Assembly: GCA_025355645.1 (NCBI GenBank)
Contig: JANXZG010000095.1
Location: 1 to 64,000 of the forward strand
Source: Gammaproteobacteria bacterium
GTDB taxonomy: Bacteria > Pseudomonadota > Gammaproteobacteria > Steroidobacterales > Steroidobacteraceae
Direction: 5' to 3'
DNA length: 64,000 bases
In this document: piece by piece, positions 52,546-61,607 of the stretch
How positions within the stretch are numbered: position 1 is the stretch's first letter
Layout of the letters: the number at the start of each line of letters is the position of its first letter
Position numbers and translations under genes: made by a program
The notes under the pieces: generated by a model
Databases searched by the model: none
Told to the model about the DNA's origin: nothing
Seen by the model: the letters and a program-made list of their open reading frames with translations, nothing else

Positions 52546-53953
52546 ACCCAAAACGCTGGCTGAGCTCAAGGAAATCGTCGGCAGCGGTGGCTGGCTGGAC
52601 ACGCCGGCGGATATTGCCCCGCTGCTCACCGATCATCGGCGCCTGTACCAGGGCGCAAGTCCGCTGGTTCTGCTGCCGCGAAGCGCGAGCGAGGTCGCGG
52701 CGATACTGGCGATATGCAACGCACGCGAGGTCGCCGTCGTGCCCCAAGGCGGCAATACGAGCTACTGCGGCGCGGCGACACCGGATGCGAGTGGCACGCA
52801 GATTGTGCTCGCGATGCGACGCATGAACCGCGTGCGCAGCATCGATGCGGCCAATTATTCGATGATCGCCGAGGCTGGCGTCACGCTCGCCGGTGTGCAG
52901 GCGGCCGCGCGCGAAGCGAGCCGGCTGTTCCCCCTGAGCCTGGGGTCCGAGGGCACCGCGCAGATTGGCGGCAACCTGAGCACCAACGCCGGCGGTACCG
53001 CAGTGCTTCGCTTCGGCATGATGCGCGACCTCGTGTTCGGGCTCGAGGTAGTGCTCGCCGATGGGCGCGTGATCCCGGGGCTCACCAGCTTGCGCAAGGA
53101 CAACACGGGTTATGACATCAAGTCCTTATTCATAGGCGCCGAGGGGACGCTCGGGATCATCACGGCCGCGTCGTTGAAGCTCTTTGCGCTGCCGCGCGAC
53201 GTGGTCACGGCGCTGATCGGCGTGCCCTCTGTGCAGCGCGCCCTGGACCTGCTGGTGCGCCTGCGCGACGCGGCCGGGGATCAGGTCACGGGTTTCGAAA
53301 TCATGCCGCAACGGGCAGTCGAACTCTGTGTCGAGCATATCGAGGGGGTTGCGAATCCACTTACGCAGCAGGCGCCCTGGTATGTGCTGGCGGAACTCTC
53401 TTCGCCCAATGCTGGGCAGGGACTCAATGATTTGCTGACCGCGCAGCTGGAGTCGGCCGCGGGCGATGGCGTCGTCATCGATGCCTTGATCGCGAACTCG
53501 ATCGCGCAGGCCCAGGCAATGTGGAAGCTGCGCGAGGGAATTGCCGCCGCGCAGACCCGCCATGGTCAGAGCCTGAAGCACGATATCTCGGTGCCCACCA
53601 CGGCGCTGCCGGCACTGATCGAGCGCGGCACGAAACTCGCCGAGAAGCTAGTGCCCGACGGCGAAGTGATCTCCTACGGACACCTAGGCGACGGCAATCT
53701 GCATTTCAACGTCAGCCAGCGCCGCGGTGCCGATGCGAAGGCTTTCCTGGCGCGCAAGGCCGTTCTCGAAGAAGCAATGTTCGACCTGGTGGGCGAGCTT
53801 GGCGGAAGCTTCAGCGCCGAGCATGGCATCGGGCAATTGCGCGCCCCGCAACTTGCAAAGCGTGCGAACGCTGCGGAACTTGCGGTCATGCACTCCATAA
53901 AGAAAGCGCTCGACCCGAACGGCATCCTAAACCCCGGCAAAGTGCTGCTGTAG
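52529..53953 (+). CDS. FAD-linked 2-hydroxyacid dehydrogenase (GlcD/D2HGDH-like)
   Basis: A 474-residue flavoprotein of the VAO family. The FAD-binding domain has VVPQGGNTSYCGAATP and SEGTAQIGGNLSTNAGGT; the C-terminal domain has metal-site histidines in SYGHLGDGNLHFNV and FSAEHGIGQLR. This matches D-2-hydroxyglutarate, D-lactate or glycolate oxidising enzymes; the substrate cannot be fixed. ATG 52529 overlaps cfa by 17 bases, so it may belong to the same transcript without sharing the pathway. Confidence 0.88.
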   Translation: MPRAPEPKTLAELKEIVGSGGWLDTPADIAPLLTDHRRLYQGASPLVLLPRSASEVAAILAICNAREVAVVPQGGNTSYCGAATPDASGTQIVLAMRRMNRVRSIDAANYSMIAEAGVTLAGVQAAAREASRLFPLSLGSEGTAQIGGNLSTNAGGTAVLRFGMMRDLVFGLEVVLADGRVIPGLTSLRKDNTGYDIKSLFIGAEGTLGIITAASLKLFALPRDVVTALIGVPSVQRALDLLVRLRDAAGDQVTGFEIMPQRAVELCVEHIEGVANPLTQQAPWYVLAELSSPNAGQGLNDLLTAQLESAAGDGVVIDALIANSIAQAQAMWKLREGIAAAQTRHGQSLKHDISVPTTALPALIERGTKLAEKLVPDGEVISYGHLGDGNLHFNVSQRRGADAKAFLARKAVLEEAMFDLVGELGGSFSAEHGIGQLRAPQLAKRANAAELAVMHSIKKALDPNGILNPGKVLL

Positions 53954-53975
53954 CGCCGCTGCCCTGCCCTGCCCG

Positions 53976-54542
53976 ATGCGCAACCTGCAACTGCCGATAC
54001 ATACCCCCCGGTTGCAGCTGCGCGAATTCACGCGCGAGGACCTTGACGGAATTTTCGGCTATTCATCGGACCCCAAGGTCACCCGCTACCTGTTCTTCGG
54101 GCCGCGCGACCGCGACAGTACCGCGGAGTACCTCGATGACCTGCTGGCATCGCAGCGCCAGCGGCCCCGGACCCGCTTTGAACTGGCGATTACGGAAATA
54201 AGCTCCGGCGTGCTGATCGGCGCCTGCGATTTATCGTTGATCGAGACCCGTGTCTGCGATCTCGGCTACATGCTGGGGCACCGCTACTGGGACCGGGGCT
54301 ATGCGACGGAAGTCGCGCTGACGCTGACCGACGCGGCATTTCAGCAGTTGCGCGCGGAGCGGGTGATATCGACGGTCGATGTCAACAACCGCGCATCGAT
54401 CCGTGTGCTTGAAAAGATCGGCATGCGCTGGGAAGCGGTCTATCGCAAGCACCGCCGCGCCAAGAATCGCTGGTGGGATTGCCACCTGTACACGCTGCCG
54501 CGCACCGTCTGGGAATCGGCACGCGGGGTCCAGACCTGCTGA
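53976..54542 (+). CDS. GNAT N-acetyltransferase, RimJ/RimL type
   Basis: A 188-residue acetyltransferase: TPRLQLREFTREDLDGIF, then LGYMLGHRYWDRGYATEVAL with the acetyl-CoA loop and VDVNNRASIRVLEKIGM. Target unknown; RimJ-like enzymes acetylate ribosomal or other protein N-termini and antibiotics. Confidence 0.88.
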   Translation: MRNLQLPIHTPRLQLREFTREDLDGIFGYSSDPKVTRYLFFGPRDRDSTAEYLDDLLASQRQRPRTRFELAITEISSGVLIGACDLSLIETRVCDLGYMLGHRYWDRGYATEVALTLTDAAFQQLRAERVISTVDVNNRASIRVLEKIGMRWEAVYRKHRRAKNRWWDCHLYTLPRTVWESARGVQTC

Positions 54543-54625
54543 ACGTAAAAGACGGGCGCCTGTTCAGGGGCATGCCATGCAGGCCCGCGCTTTAGGTTGC
54601 TGCTGACTAAAATGGGGATTTTGAC

Positions 54626-54790
54626 CTAGCGCTGCGTGTCGTCTGATTGATCATTCTCACGGGCACGATCCTTCGCGCGCTTCAGCACGTCCTGATCCGG
54701 CATCCCCGTGCGCGCCGTCGATCGCAGCACAAACAGGCCGCCGACGAGCACAGCCACGACGATCAGGACAATGAGGATGCCGACGCGCAT
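54626..54790 (-). CDS. Small single-pass membrane protein (DUF2897-like)
   Basis: A 54-residue frame starting five bases after the tesB stop: MRVGILIVLIVVAVLVGGLF, then LRSTARTGMPDQD and a charged KRAKDRARENDQSDD tail. One membrane helix with a basic cytoplasmic tail in tight operon position argues that it is real. It resembles the short DUF2897 proteins of gammaproteobacteria (hydrophobic start, RxTA after the helix), recalled from memory and unverified. Confidence 0.6.
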   Translation of the reverse strand: MRVGILIVLIVVAVLVGGLFVLRSTARTGMPDQDVLKRAKDRARENDQSDDTQR

Positions 54791-54795
54791 AAACG

Positions 54796-55656
54796 CTAGC
54801 TTGTGCCCACGCGCATCAGGCCTTCCTGTGCAGTGCTTGCCAGCAGCTGGCCGTCGGCACGAAAAATGCTGCCGCGAACGAATCCTCGCGCTCCCGAGGC
54901 ACTCGGGCTGTCGATCGAGTAAAGCAGCCAGTCATCAACGCGTACGTCATGGTGGAACCACATCGCATGATCAATACTGGCGATCGCCATATGGGGGGTC
55001 GCATGCGACAAACCATGTGGGCGCATCGCGGCATTCAGCAGGTTGAAATCCGATGCATAGGCCAGCAGACAGCGGTGCAGAACCTCATCATCAGGCAGTC
55101 GATCGATCGCGCGAAACCAGATCTGCAACAACCCAGGCTGCGGCTGCTCGCTCAGAAATGAGGGCGGCTGGACGGGTCGAAACTCGAACGGGCGCTTGTG
55201 CTCGAGCAAGCGCCTGAGCTTCTCGGGAAACTTCGGCAACAAATCGCGAAAATACTCGCTGGAATCCTTCAGCGCCGCCGGCTTCGCCACCTCCGGCATC
55301 GCCGCCTGGTGCTCGCGGCCCTGCTCGGCCATCTGGAACGAGGCGGACATGTTGAAGATCTGTTCGCCGTGCTGGATCGCTACGATGCGGCGCGTAGAGA
55401 AATGGTGGCCGTCGCGCGCCCGGTCGACCTCGTAGACGATCGGTGCATGGAAATCGCCGCGCCGCATGAAATAAGCATGCAATGAATGCACCATGCGCCC
55501 CTCAACCGTGGCGCTTGCGGCGACCAGTGCCTGGCCGAGCACTTGTCCGCCAAAAACCTGGGCGGAGCCAATGTCGCGGCTCTGGCCGCGAAACAGGTTG
55601 ATCTCGAGGCGCTCGAGCGTGAGTACGCTGATCAGATCCTGCAGCAGCTGGTTCAC
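54796..55656 (-). CDS. tesB: Acyl-CoA thioesterase II (TesB)
   Basis: A 286-residue double hot-dog thioesterase that hydrolyses medium- and long-chain acyl-CoA. It shows FRGQSRDIGSAQVFGGQVLG, HSLHAYFMRRGDFHAPIVYEV (in parts), and DHAMWFHHDVRVDDWLLY and SIFRADGQLLASTAQEGLMR with the catalytic Asp, Thr and Gln positions. GTG start overlapping the previous stop (GTGA). Confidence 0.94.
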   Translation of the reverse strand: MNQLLQDLISVLTLERLEINLFRGQSRDIGSAQVFGGQVLGQALVAASATVEGRMVHSLHAYFMRRGDFHAPIVYEVDRARDGHHFSTRRIVAIQHGEQIFNMSASFQMAEQGREHQAAMPEVAKPAALKDSSEYFRDLLPKFPEKLRRLLEHKRPFEFRPVQPPSFLSEQPQPGLLQIWFRAIDRLPDDEVLHRCLLAYASDFNLLNAAMRPHGLSHATPHMAIASIDHAMWFHHDVRVDDWLLYSIDSPSASGARGFVRGSIFRADGQLLASTAQEGLMRVGTS

Positions 55657-56678
55657 GTGATCCCCAGGCGCTTTTGCATGATGGGACTTGTCGTCGTGTA
55701 CTGCAGGAACTGGCGCTTATCCGGGAATAGGTGATGCTGGATCGCGAAGGCCGCGAGCGCCGCCTCGTGAAAGCCGCTCAGGATCAGTTTTTTCTTTCCC
55801 GGATAGTGATTGATATCGCCGATCGCGAATATACCGGGTTGGCTTGTCTGGAATTTCTCGGGATCCACTTTTAGCGCCTTGCGATCAAGCTCAAGGCCCC
55901 AGTCCGCGATCGGACCCAACTTCGGATGCAGGCCGAAGAAGGCGAGCACGTGATCTGCGCGCCGCGCTTCCTCATGCCCGTCAGTGCCGTGAATCTGTGC
56001 CTGCACCTGGTTACCTTGCGCATGCAGCGCAATGATGTTGCCGACGACCAGCTGCATGCGCCCGGCCGCCACCAGTTCGCGCATGCGCGCCACGGTCGCA
56101 GGCACTGCCCGAAATTCCGCGCGGCGATGCACGAGGGTCAACGAGCGCGCTTTTTCGCATAAGGCGACGGTCCAGTCGAGCGCCGAGTCTCCCCCGCCGC
56201 AGATAATCAGGTCCTTGCCATGCAGATCGGCGGCCGACTGGACGCGATACAACACCTGGGTGCCCTCGTACAGCTCGATGCCCGGAACCGACAGCCGGCG
56301 CGGCTGGAATGACCCGAGCCCACCCGCGATCACGACCGCGCCGGCGTTTAGTTCGGTGCCGGCCGTCGTACCAATCAAAAAGCGGCCGTCGGCCCGCCGT
56401 TGCAGCTCATCGACTTCCTGGCCGAGGTGAAACGTCGCATGGAACGGCTTCGCCTGCAGTAGCAGCCGATCAACGAGCTCCTGCGCGCCGACGATCGGTA
56501 AGGCCGGAATATCGTAGATCGGCTTGTCCGGATAGAGCTCCGTGCACTGCCCGCCGGGATGCGCGAGGCTGTCAATGATGTGCGCCGAGATGCCAAGCAG
56601 CCCCAGTTCGAATATCTGGAACAGGCCGACGGGGCCTGCGCCTATAATGGCGACTTCGATGCTAACTGCTTCTGGCAT
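55653..56678 (-). CDS. Ferredoxin-NADP reductase, thioredoxin-reductase-like type
   Basis: A 341-residue flavoprotein: FAD motif VAIIGAGPVGLFQIFELGLL (split here), HPGGQCTELYPDKPIYDIPA, NADPH motif IICGGGDSALDWTVAL and the C-terminal GIFAIGDINHYPGKKKLILS. It lacks the CxxC redox pair of thioredoxin reductase, which is diagnostic for the type 2 ferredoxin/flavodoxin reductases (YumC-like). It is translationally coupled to tesB. Confidence 0.9.
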   Translation of the reverse strand: MPEAVSIEVAIIGAGPVGLFQIFELGLLGISAHIIDSLAHPGGQCTELYPDKPIYDIPALPIVGAQELVDRLLLQAKPFHATFHLGQEVDELQRRADGRFLIGTTAGTELNAGAVVIAGGLGSFQPRRLSVPGIELYEGTQVLYRVQSAADLHGKDLIICGGGDSALDWTVALCEKARSLTLVHRRAEFRAVPATVARMRELVAAGRMQLVVGNIIALHAQGNQVQAQIHGTDGHEEARRADHVLAFFGLHPKLGPIADWGLELDRKALKVDPEKFQTSQPGIFAIGDINHYPGKKKLILSGFHEAALAAFAIQHHLFPDKRQFLQYTTTSPIMQKRLGIT

Positions 56679-56693
56679 GCCGGCAATTGTAAG

Positions 56694-57104
56694 CTAACGC
56701 GTCCTTCCCCGACACACGACGGCCAGCTTGTTGCCGTCCGGATCCCGCAGATATGCGGCATAAAAGTCCGCGTTGTACTGCGGGCGTAATCCGGGAGCGC
56801 CCTCCGACGTGCCGCCGTTCTTGATAGCTGCTGCATGGAAGTCATCGACCTGCTGCCAGGTGCTCGCCTTCAGCGCGACCATCGTGCCATTGCCCGCGCT
56901 CGCGACTTGATCGTTGAAAGGCTTGCCAACCCACAGCGCCATCTCCCGCGCGCCGCCAATTTCATAGTCGCCCCAGCCGATCCACCCTTCCCAGTCTTCG
57001 CCCGGCGTGTCGCAACGCTTCACGCCGATCGCATGGAATACGGCGTCGTAGAAGAGGCCGGCCTTGATCAAGTCCGCCGTGCCAAGGCAGATGTAGGAAA
57101 ACAT
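56694..57104 (-). CDS. VOC-superfamily (glyoxalase-like) protein
   Basis: A 136-residue protein: FSYICLGTADLIKAGLFYDAV at the start and YAAYLRDPDGNKLAVVCRG at the end, both classical for the vicinal-oxygen-chelate fold. Substrate unknown. It is on the same strand as its neighbours, 24 bases from the acvB stop. Confidence 0.88.
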   Translation of the reverse strand: MFSYICLGTADLIKAGLFYDAVFHAIGVKRCDTPGEDWEGWIGWGDYEIGGAREMALWVGKPFNDQVASAGNGTMVALKASTWQQVDDFHAAAIKNGGTSEGAPGLRPQYNADFYAAYLRDPDGNKLAVVCRGRTR

Positions 57105-57128
57105 GGGATGCCTCCGCGATTGATGAAT

Positions 57129-58553
57129 TCAGGTTTTCGGCAGATGCTGCAGTATCTCGGCCGCGATCTCCGCGTAACTGCCACCAAAATGATGGCCCCC
57201 TGGCAACTTGACTGCAGTCCCATCCTTGCCTGCCAGCTGTTCGCACACTGAGTCCCCGTCTTCCGCACCGTAGATGCATACATAGGGCGAGCCGCTCCAG
57301 CGCGCAAGCTCCGGGCGCGTCGGCAGTCCACCGCCCGCCTGGCCAATCCAGTTCGACACGTGAAACTCGAACAGGGCGTTATCGCTGATGCCGAGCAACG
57401 CGGTCAGATCCACCAGCGATCGCGTCGTCGCGGGCAGGCGGTTGACCATGAAGGGCATGGTATCCGCGCCCTGCGAATACCCAATAAGCAGCGCATGGGT
57501 CTTGCCCCAGGCTGCGGCGTAGTGGCGCAGCACGCGATCAAGGTCCGCAGAGGCGCGTTCCGGTGTGCGTGCCTGCCAGAAGTACTTCAGCGAATCCCAG
57601 CCCACGACCGCAATGCCATGCTGGGCAAGCGCATCGGCGACGCCGCGATCAAGGCCCACCCAGCCGCCATCGCCCGACAGGAATACCGCGAAATAGGGAC
57701 TCGCCTGGCCGGCCAGCGCCGCTACGATGGTCAGTGGCAGATCCGCGACCGGTGCGGCGAGCACGGCAGCGGGCTTTGTCGCCGCAACTGCAGTCAGGCG
57801 CGCATAGGCGGCCTCGTACTGGGGCATCCAGTTTTTCTCGACCGAATAGCCGTGGCCGACCTTCGGCAGCATGACGATTTCTGCGCCCGCAACATCGCCG
57901 ATGAACTTCTGCGTCGCCGGCGCGGGACACACCTCATCGCTCTCGCCTTGCAGCGAAATCCAGCGCCCCGAAAGTTTTTTGGCCGGCAGGAAGTTCACGC
58001 CCTTCAGCACGCCCTTCGCATCCCGCTGCGTGGATGCCTCGATGCCTGAACCCTTGCAGAGGGGTTTCACGAGATCGAGGTCCGGGCAAAACCCCAGGCT
58101 CAAAGCGCCCTTGAACAAACCATCCGGGGACTCGGCAAGAATTGCATACACCAGAGTCGCGCCGGAGGAGTAGCCGACCAGCGTCGGCTGCAGGTATTGC
58201 TTGATGCCCAGCTTCGATTGCAGGTAATGACTCAGGTTTTCAAAATCGACGTCAGGGGAGACACATTTGTCAGCGGCTTTCTCAAGCTCAGCCAGGTAAT
58301 GGCGGATGTCGACGCCGACGACGATCGCACCCTTCTCCTGCAGGCGCGTGGCCATCGAGAGCACGCCCAGGTTCCAGCCGCCATCACCCGACAGGAAGAC
58401 CACGAAGTCCTTCGCTTCGCCGGCCGGGCGATAGATTGTCAGCGCACCGAAGCGGCCGTAGTTCTGCGTCTGCGCAGCCTCCGCGGCCTGGCTGCCTCGC
58501 GCGAGCAGGCACAGGCCAGCGATCATGATGATTTTGCGTCGCCGGTATGTCAT
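57129..58553 (-). CDS. acvB: AcvB/VirJ-family serine hydrolase (aminoacyl-phosphatidylglycerol hydrolase)
   Basis: A 474-residue exported protein with a signal peptide of about 23 residues. It contains two VirJ-like alpha/beta-hydrolase halves: VVFLSGDGGWNLGVLS with LVGYSSGATLVYA, then AVFLSGDGGWVGLDRG with LIGYSQGADTMPF. The nucleophile motif is GYSSG/GYSQG and the C-terminal half ends with GGHHFGGSY. In Agrobacterium and Rhizobium AcvB (also called AtvA) is encoded with lpiA and hydrolyses lysyl-phosphatidylglycerol. The four-base overlap with mprF here supports the same role. Confidence 0.87.
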   Translation of the reverse strand: MTYRRRKIIMIAGLCLLARGSQAAEAAQTQNYGRFGALTIYRPAGEAKDFVVFLSGDGGWNLGVLSMATRLQEKGAIVVGVDIRHYLAELEKAADKCVSPDVDFENLSHYLQSKLGIKQYLQPTLVGYSSGATLVYAILAESPDGLFKGALSLGFCPDLDLVKPLCKGSGIEASTQRDAKGVLKGVNFLPAKKLSGRWISLQGESDEVCPAPATQKFIGDVAGAEIVMLPKVGHGYSVEKNWMPQYEAAYARLTAVAATKPAAVLAAPVADLPLTIVAALAGQASPYFAVFLSGDGGWVGLDRGVADALAQHGIAVVGWDSLKYFWQARTPERASADLDRVLRHYAAAWGKTHALLIGYSQGADTMPFMVNRLPATTRSLVDLTALLGISDNALFEFHVSNWIGQAGGGLPTRPELARWSGSPYVCIYGAEDGDSVCEQLAGKDGTAVKLPGGHHFGGSYAEIAAEILQHLPKT

Positions 58554-61093
58554 TTAAGATCCTTGTCGATATTGGCAGCGGCGCTGCCCGATATCAGCGT
58601 CGTGACATCCACCAGTGCGCCGGGAAAGGCCAGGCCGCCCGGCGCGGCGAGGTAGCGCGGCCGCCATATCGGCGAGAACTTTTCCTTGAATTTGCGCAGG
58701 CCCTCGAAATGATAAAACTTTTCGCCGTAGCGCTGCACCAGCCGGCCAAGCTTATGCCAGGCGGGCGCGAGCGGATGCTCCTCCAACCCGGATAAAGGCG
58801 CCATGCCGAGGTTAAACCATTCGATTCCCTGCGCCTTGCCCCACATCATGCATTCGATCAGCAGGTAATCCATGACACCCTTCGGTGCACCTTCACCGTA
58901 GCGCATCAGATCGACCGACAACTCGCTTGAGCCTGCACGCCAGAGATTGGCAAAGGCGACCACGCCACCACCGCTGCGTACCACCGCGCAATCGAAGTTG
59001 CTGAGATACCTTGCATCGAAATAGCCGAGCGAAAAGCCTTTCTCGCTGCCTGCCTTGTCAGCAAGCCATGCGTCGGATATTGCTTCGAGCTGCGGCAGGA
59101 TTTCGGCAACGTCCTCGCGCGCAACGACCTCGAACGAGGCGCCATCACGCGCCGCGCGCCGATGCGCGTGGCGCAGGTCCGCGCGGGCGCCGCCTTCGAG
59201 CGCGAAAGTGGCCAACGGAACCCGTGCTTCTTCGCCCAGCTTCGTCAGGCTCAAGCCGAGGTCGATGTACAGCGGCAGATTTTCCGGCGTGACCTGGTAG
59301 AACACCGGCGATGCAGCCATGATGTCGCAACGCTCGAGGAAATTCCAAACAAGCTCCTCGCGCGCCGCGGCCGGTCCGACCGGGTCTCCCATCGCAACCC
59401 AGCTGCTACCCGATACCTGGTACATGATGAAGGCAGTGCGCCCGGCATTGAACAACAGGTTCTTGTCGCCGAGCAGCGCAAGATTGGCCGTGGTGTCTTC
59501 GTTCGCCTGGATCACCTGTCGCGCGCTCGCGAGGTCCGCCTCATCGGGGCGCACGAGTGTGGGTGGCGAAGGGCGTAGCAGGCGCCATAATCCGTAGGCG
59601 GCGGCCACGACGAGCGCAAGCAGCAAGGCGCGCAGGCTGCGCGGCGCCGAGGCTTCAAAGGCGAACTGCCACCACAAATCGTTGCCATACGGGATATGCC
59701 GGTACGCGAACCCCACCAACAGCATCGTCGCGCTGAACGTCAGCGCTAGCGCGACCAGCCAGGGTGTCGAAAAACGCTGCTCGATCAGCGACGCGCGTCG
59801 CGCAAATCGCGAACGCGTGACAAGCAGCAGTGCGGCCACCGCCGCGAGCGCCAGCGCTTCCTCATAATCGAATCCTTTCAGCAGCGACAACAGCGCGCCG
59901 GCCACCAGCAGCCAAAGCGTCAGCCACCACGCTGCATCGAGGCGCCGGTACAGGCCGTTCGCAAGTACCAGCAAGCCAACCCCGACGGCACTCCCCAGCA
60001 TGTGCGAGAGCTCCAGCACGGGCAGCGGCAACAGGTCACGCAACAGCGCGACCCGATGCGTAAGTCCGGGTGTGGATCCAGAGAACAGCAATATGGCGCC
60101 CGCACCGAATACCGCCATTGCGATCGCCTGAGGCGCGACGGCATTCAACCAGGTGCGGGCGAGCTGCACCATCTTCGCGGCGGGGCCACGCTGCGCGCGC
60201 AGCTCATGCCAGGCCAGCAAGGCGAGGGCCAGCGCAAAGGGCACAAGATAATAAATGGCTCGATAGGCGAGCAGCGCACCCAGCAGGCGATCGCGCGGCG
60301 CTGCACTCAGCAGCAGCAGCAACACCGACTCGAACACGCCCACGCCGCCCGGCACCGTGCTGATGATGCCCGCGGCGATGCCGAGCAGGTAAACGCCCGC
60401 AAAGCTCAGAAATCCTATCTTTGCCTCCCCCGGCAGCAGCACGTACAACACGCCGGCTGCGCACAGCAGATCCGCGCAGGCCACCACCACCTGCGCCAGA
60501 GCGACCGGCAACTTCGGGACTTTCAGCGTGACACCCCGTATGCACAGGGGGTCACGGCGCCACAGGACAAACCCCAGGTATCCGGCGGCGGCGGCTAGCA
60601 GGAAGAGCCCGGCGAAGCGCACCAGTAAACCGGGCAGATGCAGGATCTGCGCCGATAATTCCGACTCAGCGAGCAGCGAGGCGCCGAGCAGTACCGCGGC
60701 GCCCAGGCTGAAAGTCAGCGTACCGAAGGCGATGATCGTTGCAATCTGCGTCGGTCGAAGCCCGAGCAGCGTGTAAGCGCGGTAGCGGATTGCACCACCG
60801 CTGAGGGTGTTCGTGCCAAACGTGTGGCCGATGCCGTATGCCATCAGTGAGATCGAGAACATGCGCCGGATCGGCACCGTCGCCCCGGCGAAGTTGACCG
60901 CGAGGATCTCGTACAGGCTCAGGCAGCCATAGCCGGCGGCGGCGAGCGCCGCGGCACGCAACAGCGTCTCGCGCGGGATGCCTTGCATGCTGCGAAACAC
61001 ATCATGCCAGTGGTACTCACCGAGCAGCCGATGCAGCCAGAACAGCACCAGCACGAATACCGCAAGCCCCACCAGTGTGGGCCATGCGGGCAT
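58550..61093 (-). CDS. mprF: Aminoacyl-phosphatidylglycerol synthase/flippase (MprF/LpiA)
   Basis: Bifunctional membrane enzyme that transfers lysine or another amino acid from tRNA to phosphatidylglycerol and flips the product outward, giving resistance to cationic peptides and acid. About 500 residues of membrane helices with FGTNTLSGGAIRYR and ISTVPGGVGVFES are followed by the cytoplasmic GNAT-like domain with GDPVGPAAAREELVW, MDYLLIECMMWGKAQGIEWF (read in parts) and FNLGMAPLSGLE. ATG 61093 has a GGAG site; the frame extends to a TTG at 61135. It is coupled to acvB. Confidence 0.93.
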   Translation of the reverse strand: MPAWPTLVGLAVFVLVLFWLHRLLGEYHWHDVFRSMQGIPRETLLRAAALAAAGYGCLSLYEILAVNFAGATVPIRRMFSISLMAYGIGHTFGTNTLSGGAIRYRAYTLLGLRPTQIATIIAFGTLTFSLGAAVLLGASLLAESELSAQILHLPGLLVRFAGLFLLAAAAGYLGFVLWRRDPLCIRGVTLKVPKLPVALAQVVVACADLLCAAGVLYVLLPGEAKIGFLSFAGVYLLGIAAGIISTVPGGVGVFESVLLLLLSAAPRDRLLGALLAYRAIYYLVPFALALALLAWHELRAQRGPAAKMVQLARTWLNAVAPQAIAMAVFGAGAILLFSGSTPGLTHRVALLRDLLPLPVLELSHMLGSAVGVGLLVLANGLYRRLDAAWWLTLWLLVAGALLSLLKGFDYEEALALAAVAALLLVTRSRFARRASLIEQRFSTPWLVALALTFSATMLLVGFAYRHIPYGNDLWWQFAFEASAPRSLRALLLALVVAAAYGLWRLLRPSPPTLVRPDEADLASARQVIQANEDTTANLALLGDKNLLFNAGRTAFIMYQVSGSSWVAMGDPVGPAAAREELVWNFLERCDIMAASPVFYQVTPENLPLYIDLGLSLTKLGEEARVPLATFALEGGARADLRHAHRRAARDGASFEVVAREDVAEILPQLEAISDAWLADKAGSEKGFSLGYFDARYLSNFDCAVVRSGGGVVAFANLWRAGSSELSVDLMRYGEGAPKGVMDYLLIECMMWGKAQGIEWFNLGMAPLSGLEEHPLAPAWHKLGRLVQRYGEKFYHFEGLRKFKEKFSPIWRPRYLAAPGGLAFPGALVDVTTLISGSAAANIDKDLK

Positions 61094-61204
61094 CCTGCTC
61101 CGGGTAGGCGGATGGTTTTTGATGTCTTTTTGCAAGATGGATAAGGTTACCGCAAACTGTTGGCGTTACCATTTTAATGTATTCGCCAGAGGACGACGCC
61201 CGCC

Positions 61205-61600
61205 ATGAGTTCCGCCCCCCAGAGCCAGCAATCCAGCATGGATGTCACGCAGATTTATCGCGAGGACACCTTCACCGACCGCAAGGTCGGCACCATCCGG
61301 CGCCTGACGCCGGTAACCGCAGACGGGAAAGATGATACAACCCGCCCGGTGCTGTTCGTCGGCCAGGCGCAGGTCATGACCCCGATGGGCGCGCTGCCAC
61401 TCAGCTTCGATCTCGAGTCGGCAACGCTCGATGGTGCGATCGCGCTGTTTGGCGCAGCGGCCGCCGAGGCCGTGCAGCAAACGATGCGCGAGCTGCAGGA
61501 GATGCGCCGCGAACAGGCCTCCTCGTTGGTCATTCCCGACAGCGCCGGCGGCGGAATCCCCGGCGGCGGCCTGATCGGCGGCGGTCGACCGCGCCGCTAG
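61205..61600 (+). CDS. Hypothetical cytoplasmic protein
   Basis: A 131-residue protein with no signal or membrane segment: SSMDVTQIYREDTFTDRKVG, VLFVGQAQVMTPMGALPLSF, a helix EAVQQTMRELQEMRREQASS and a Gly-rich end (GGGIPGGGLIGGGRPRR). I do not recognise a named family. It lies between divergent mprF and convergent uup and ends seven bases from uup. Confidence 0.7.
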   Translation: MSSAPQSQQSSMDVTQIYREDTFTDRKVGTIRRLTPVTADGKDDTTRPVLFVGQAQVMTPMGALPLSFDLESATLDGAIALFGAAAAEAVQQTMRELQEMRREQASSLVIPDSAGGGIPGGGLIGGGRPRR

Positions 61601-61607
61601 CTGCGGC

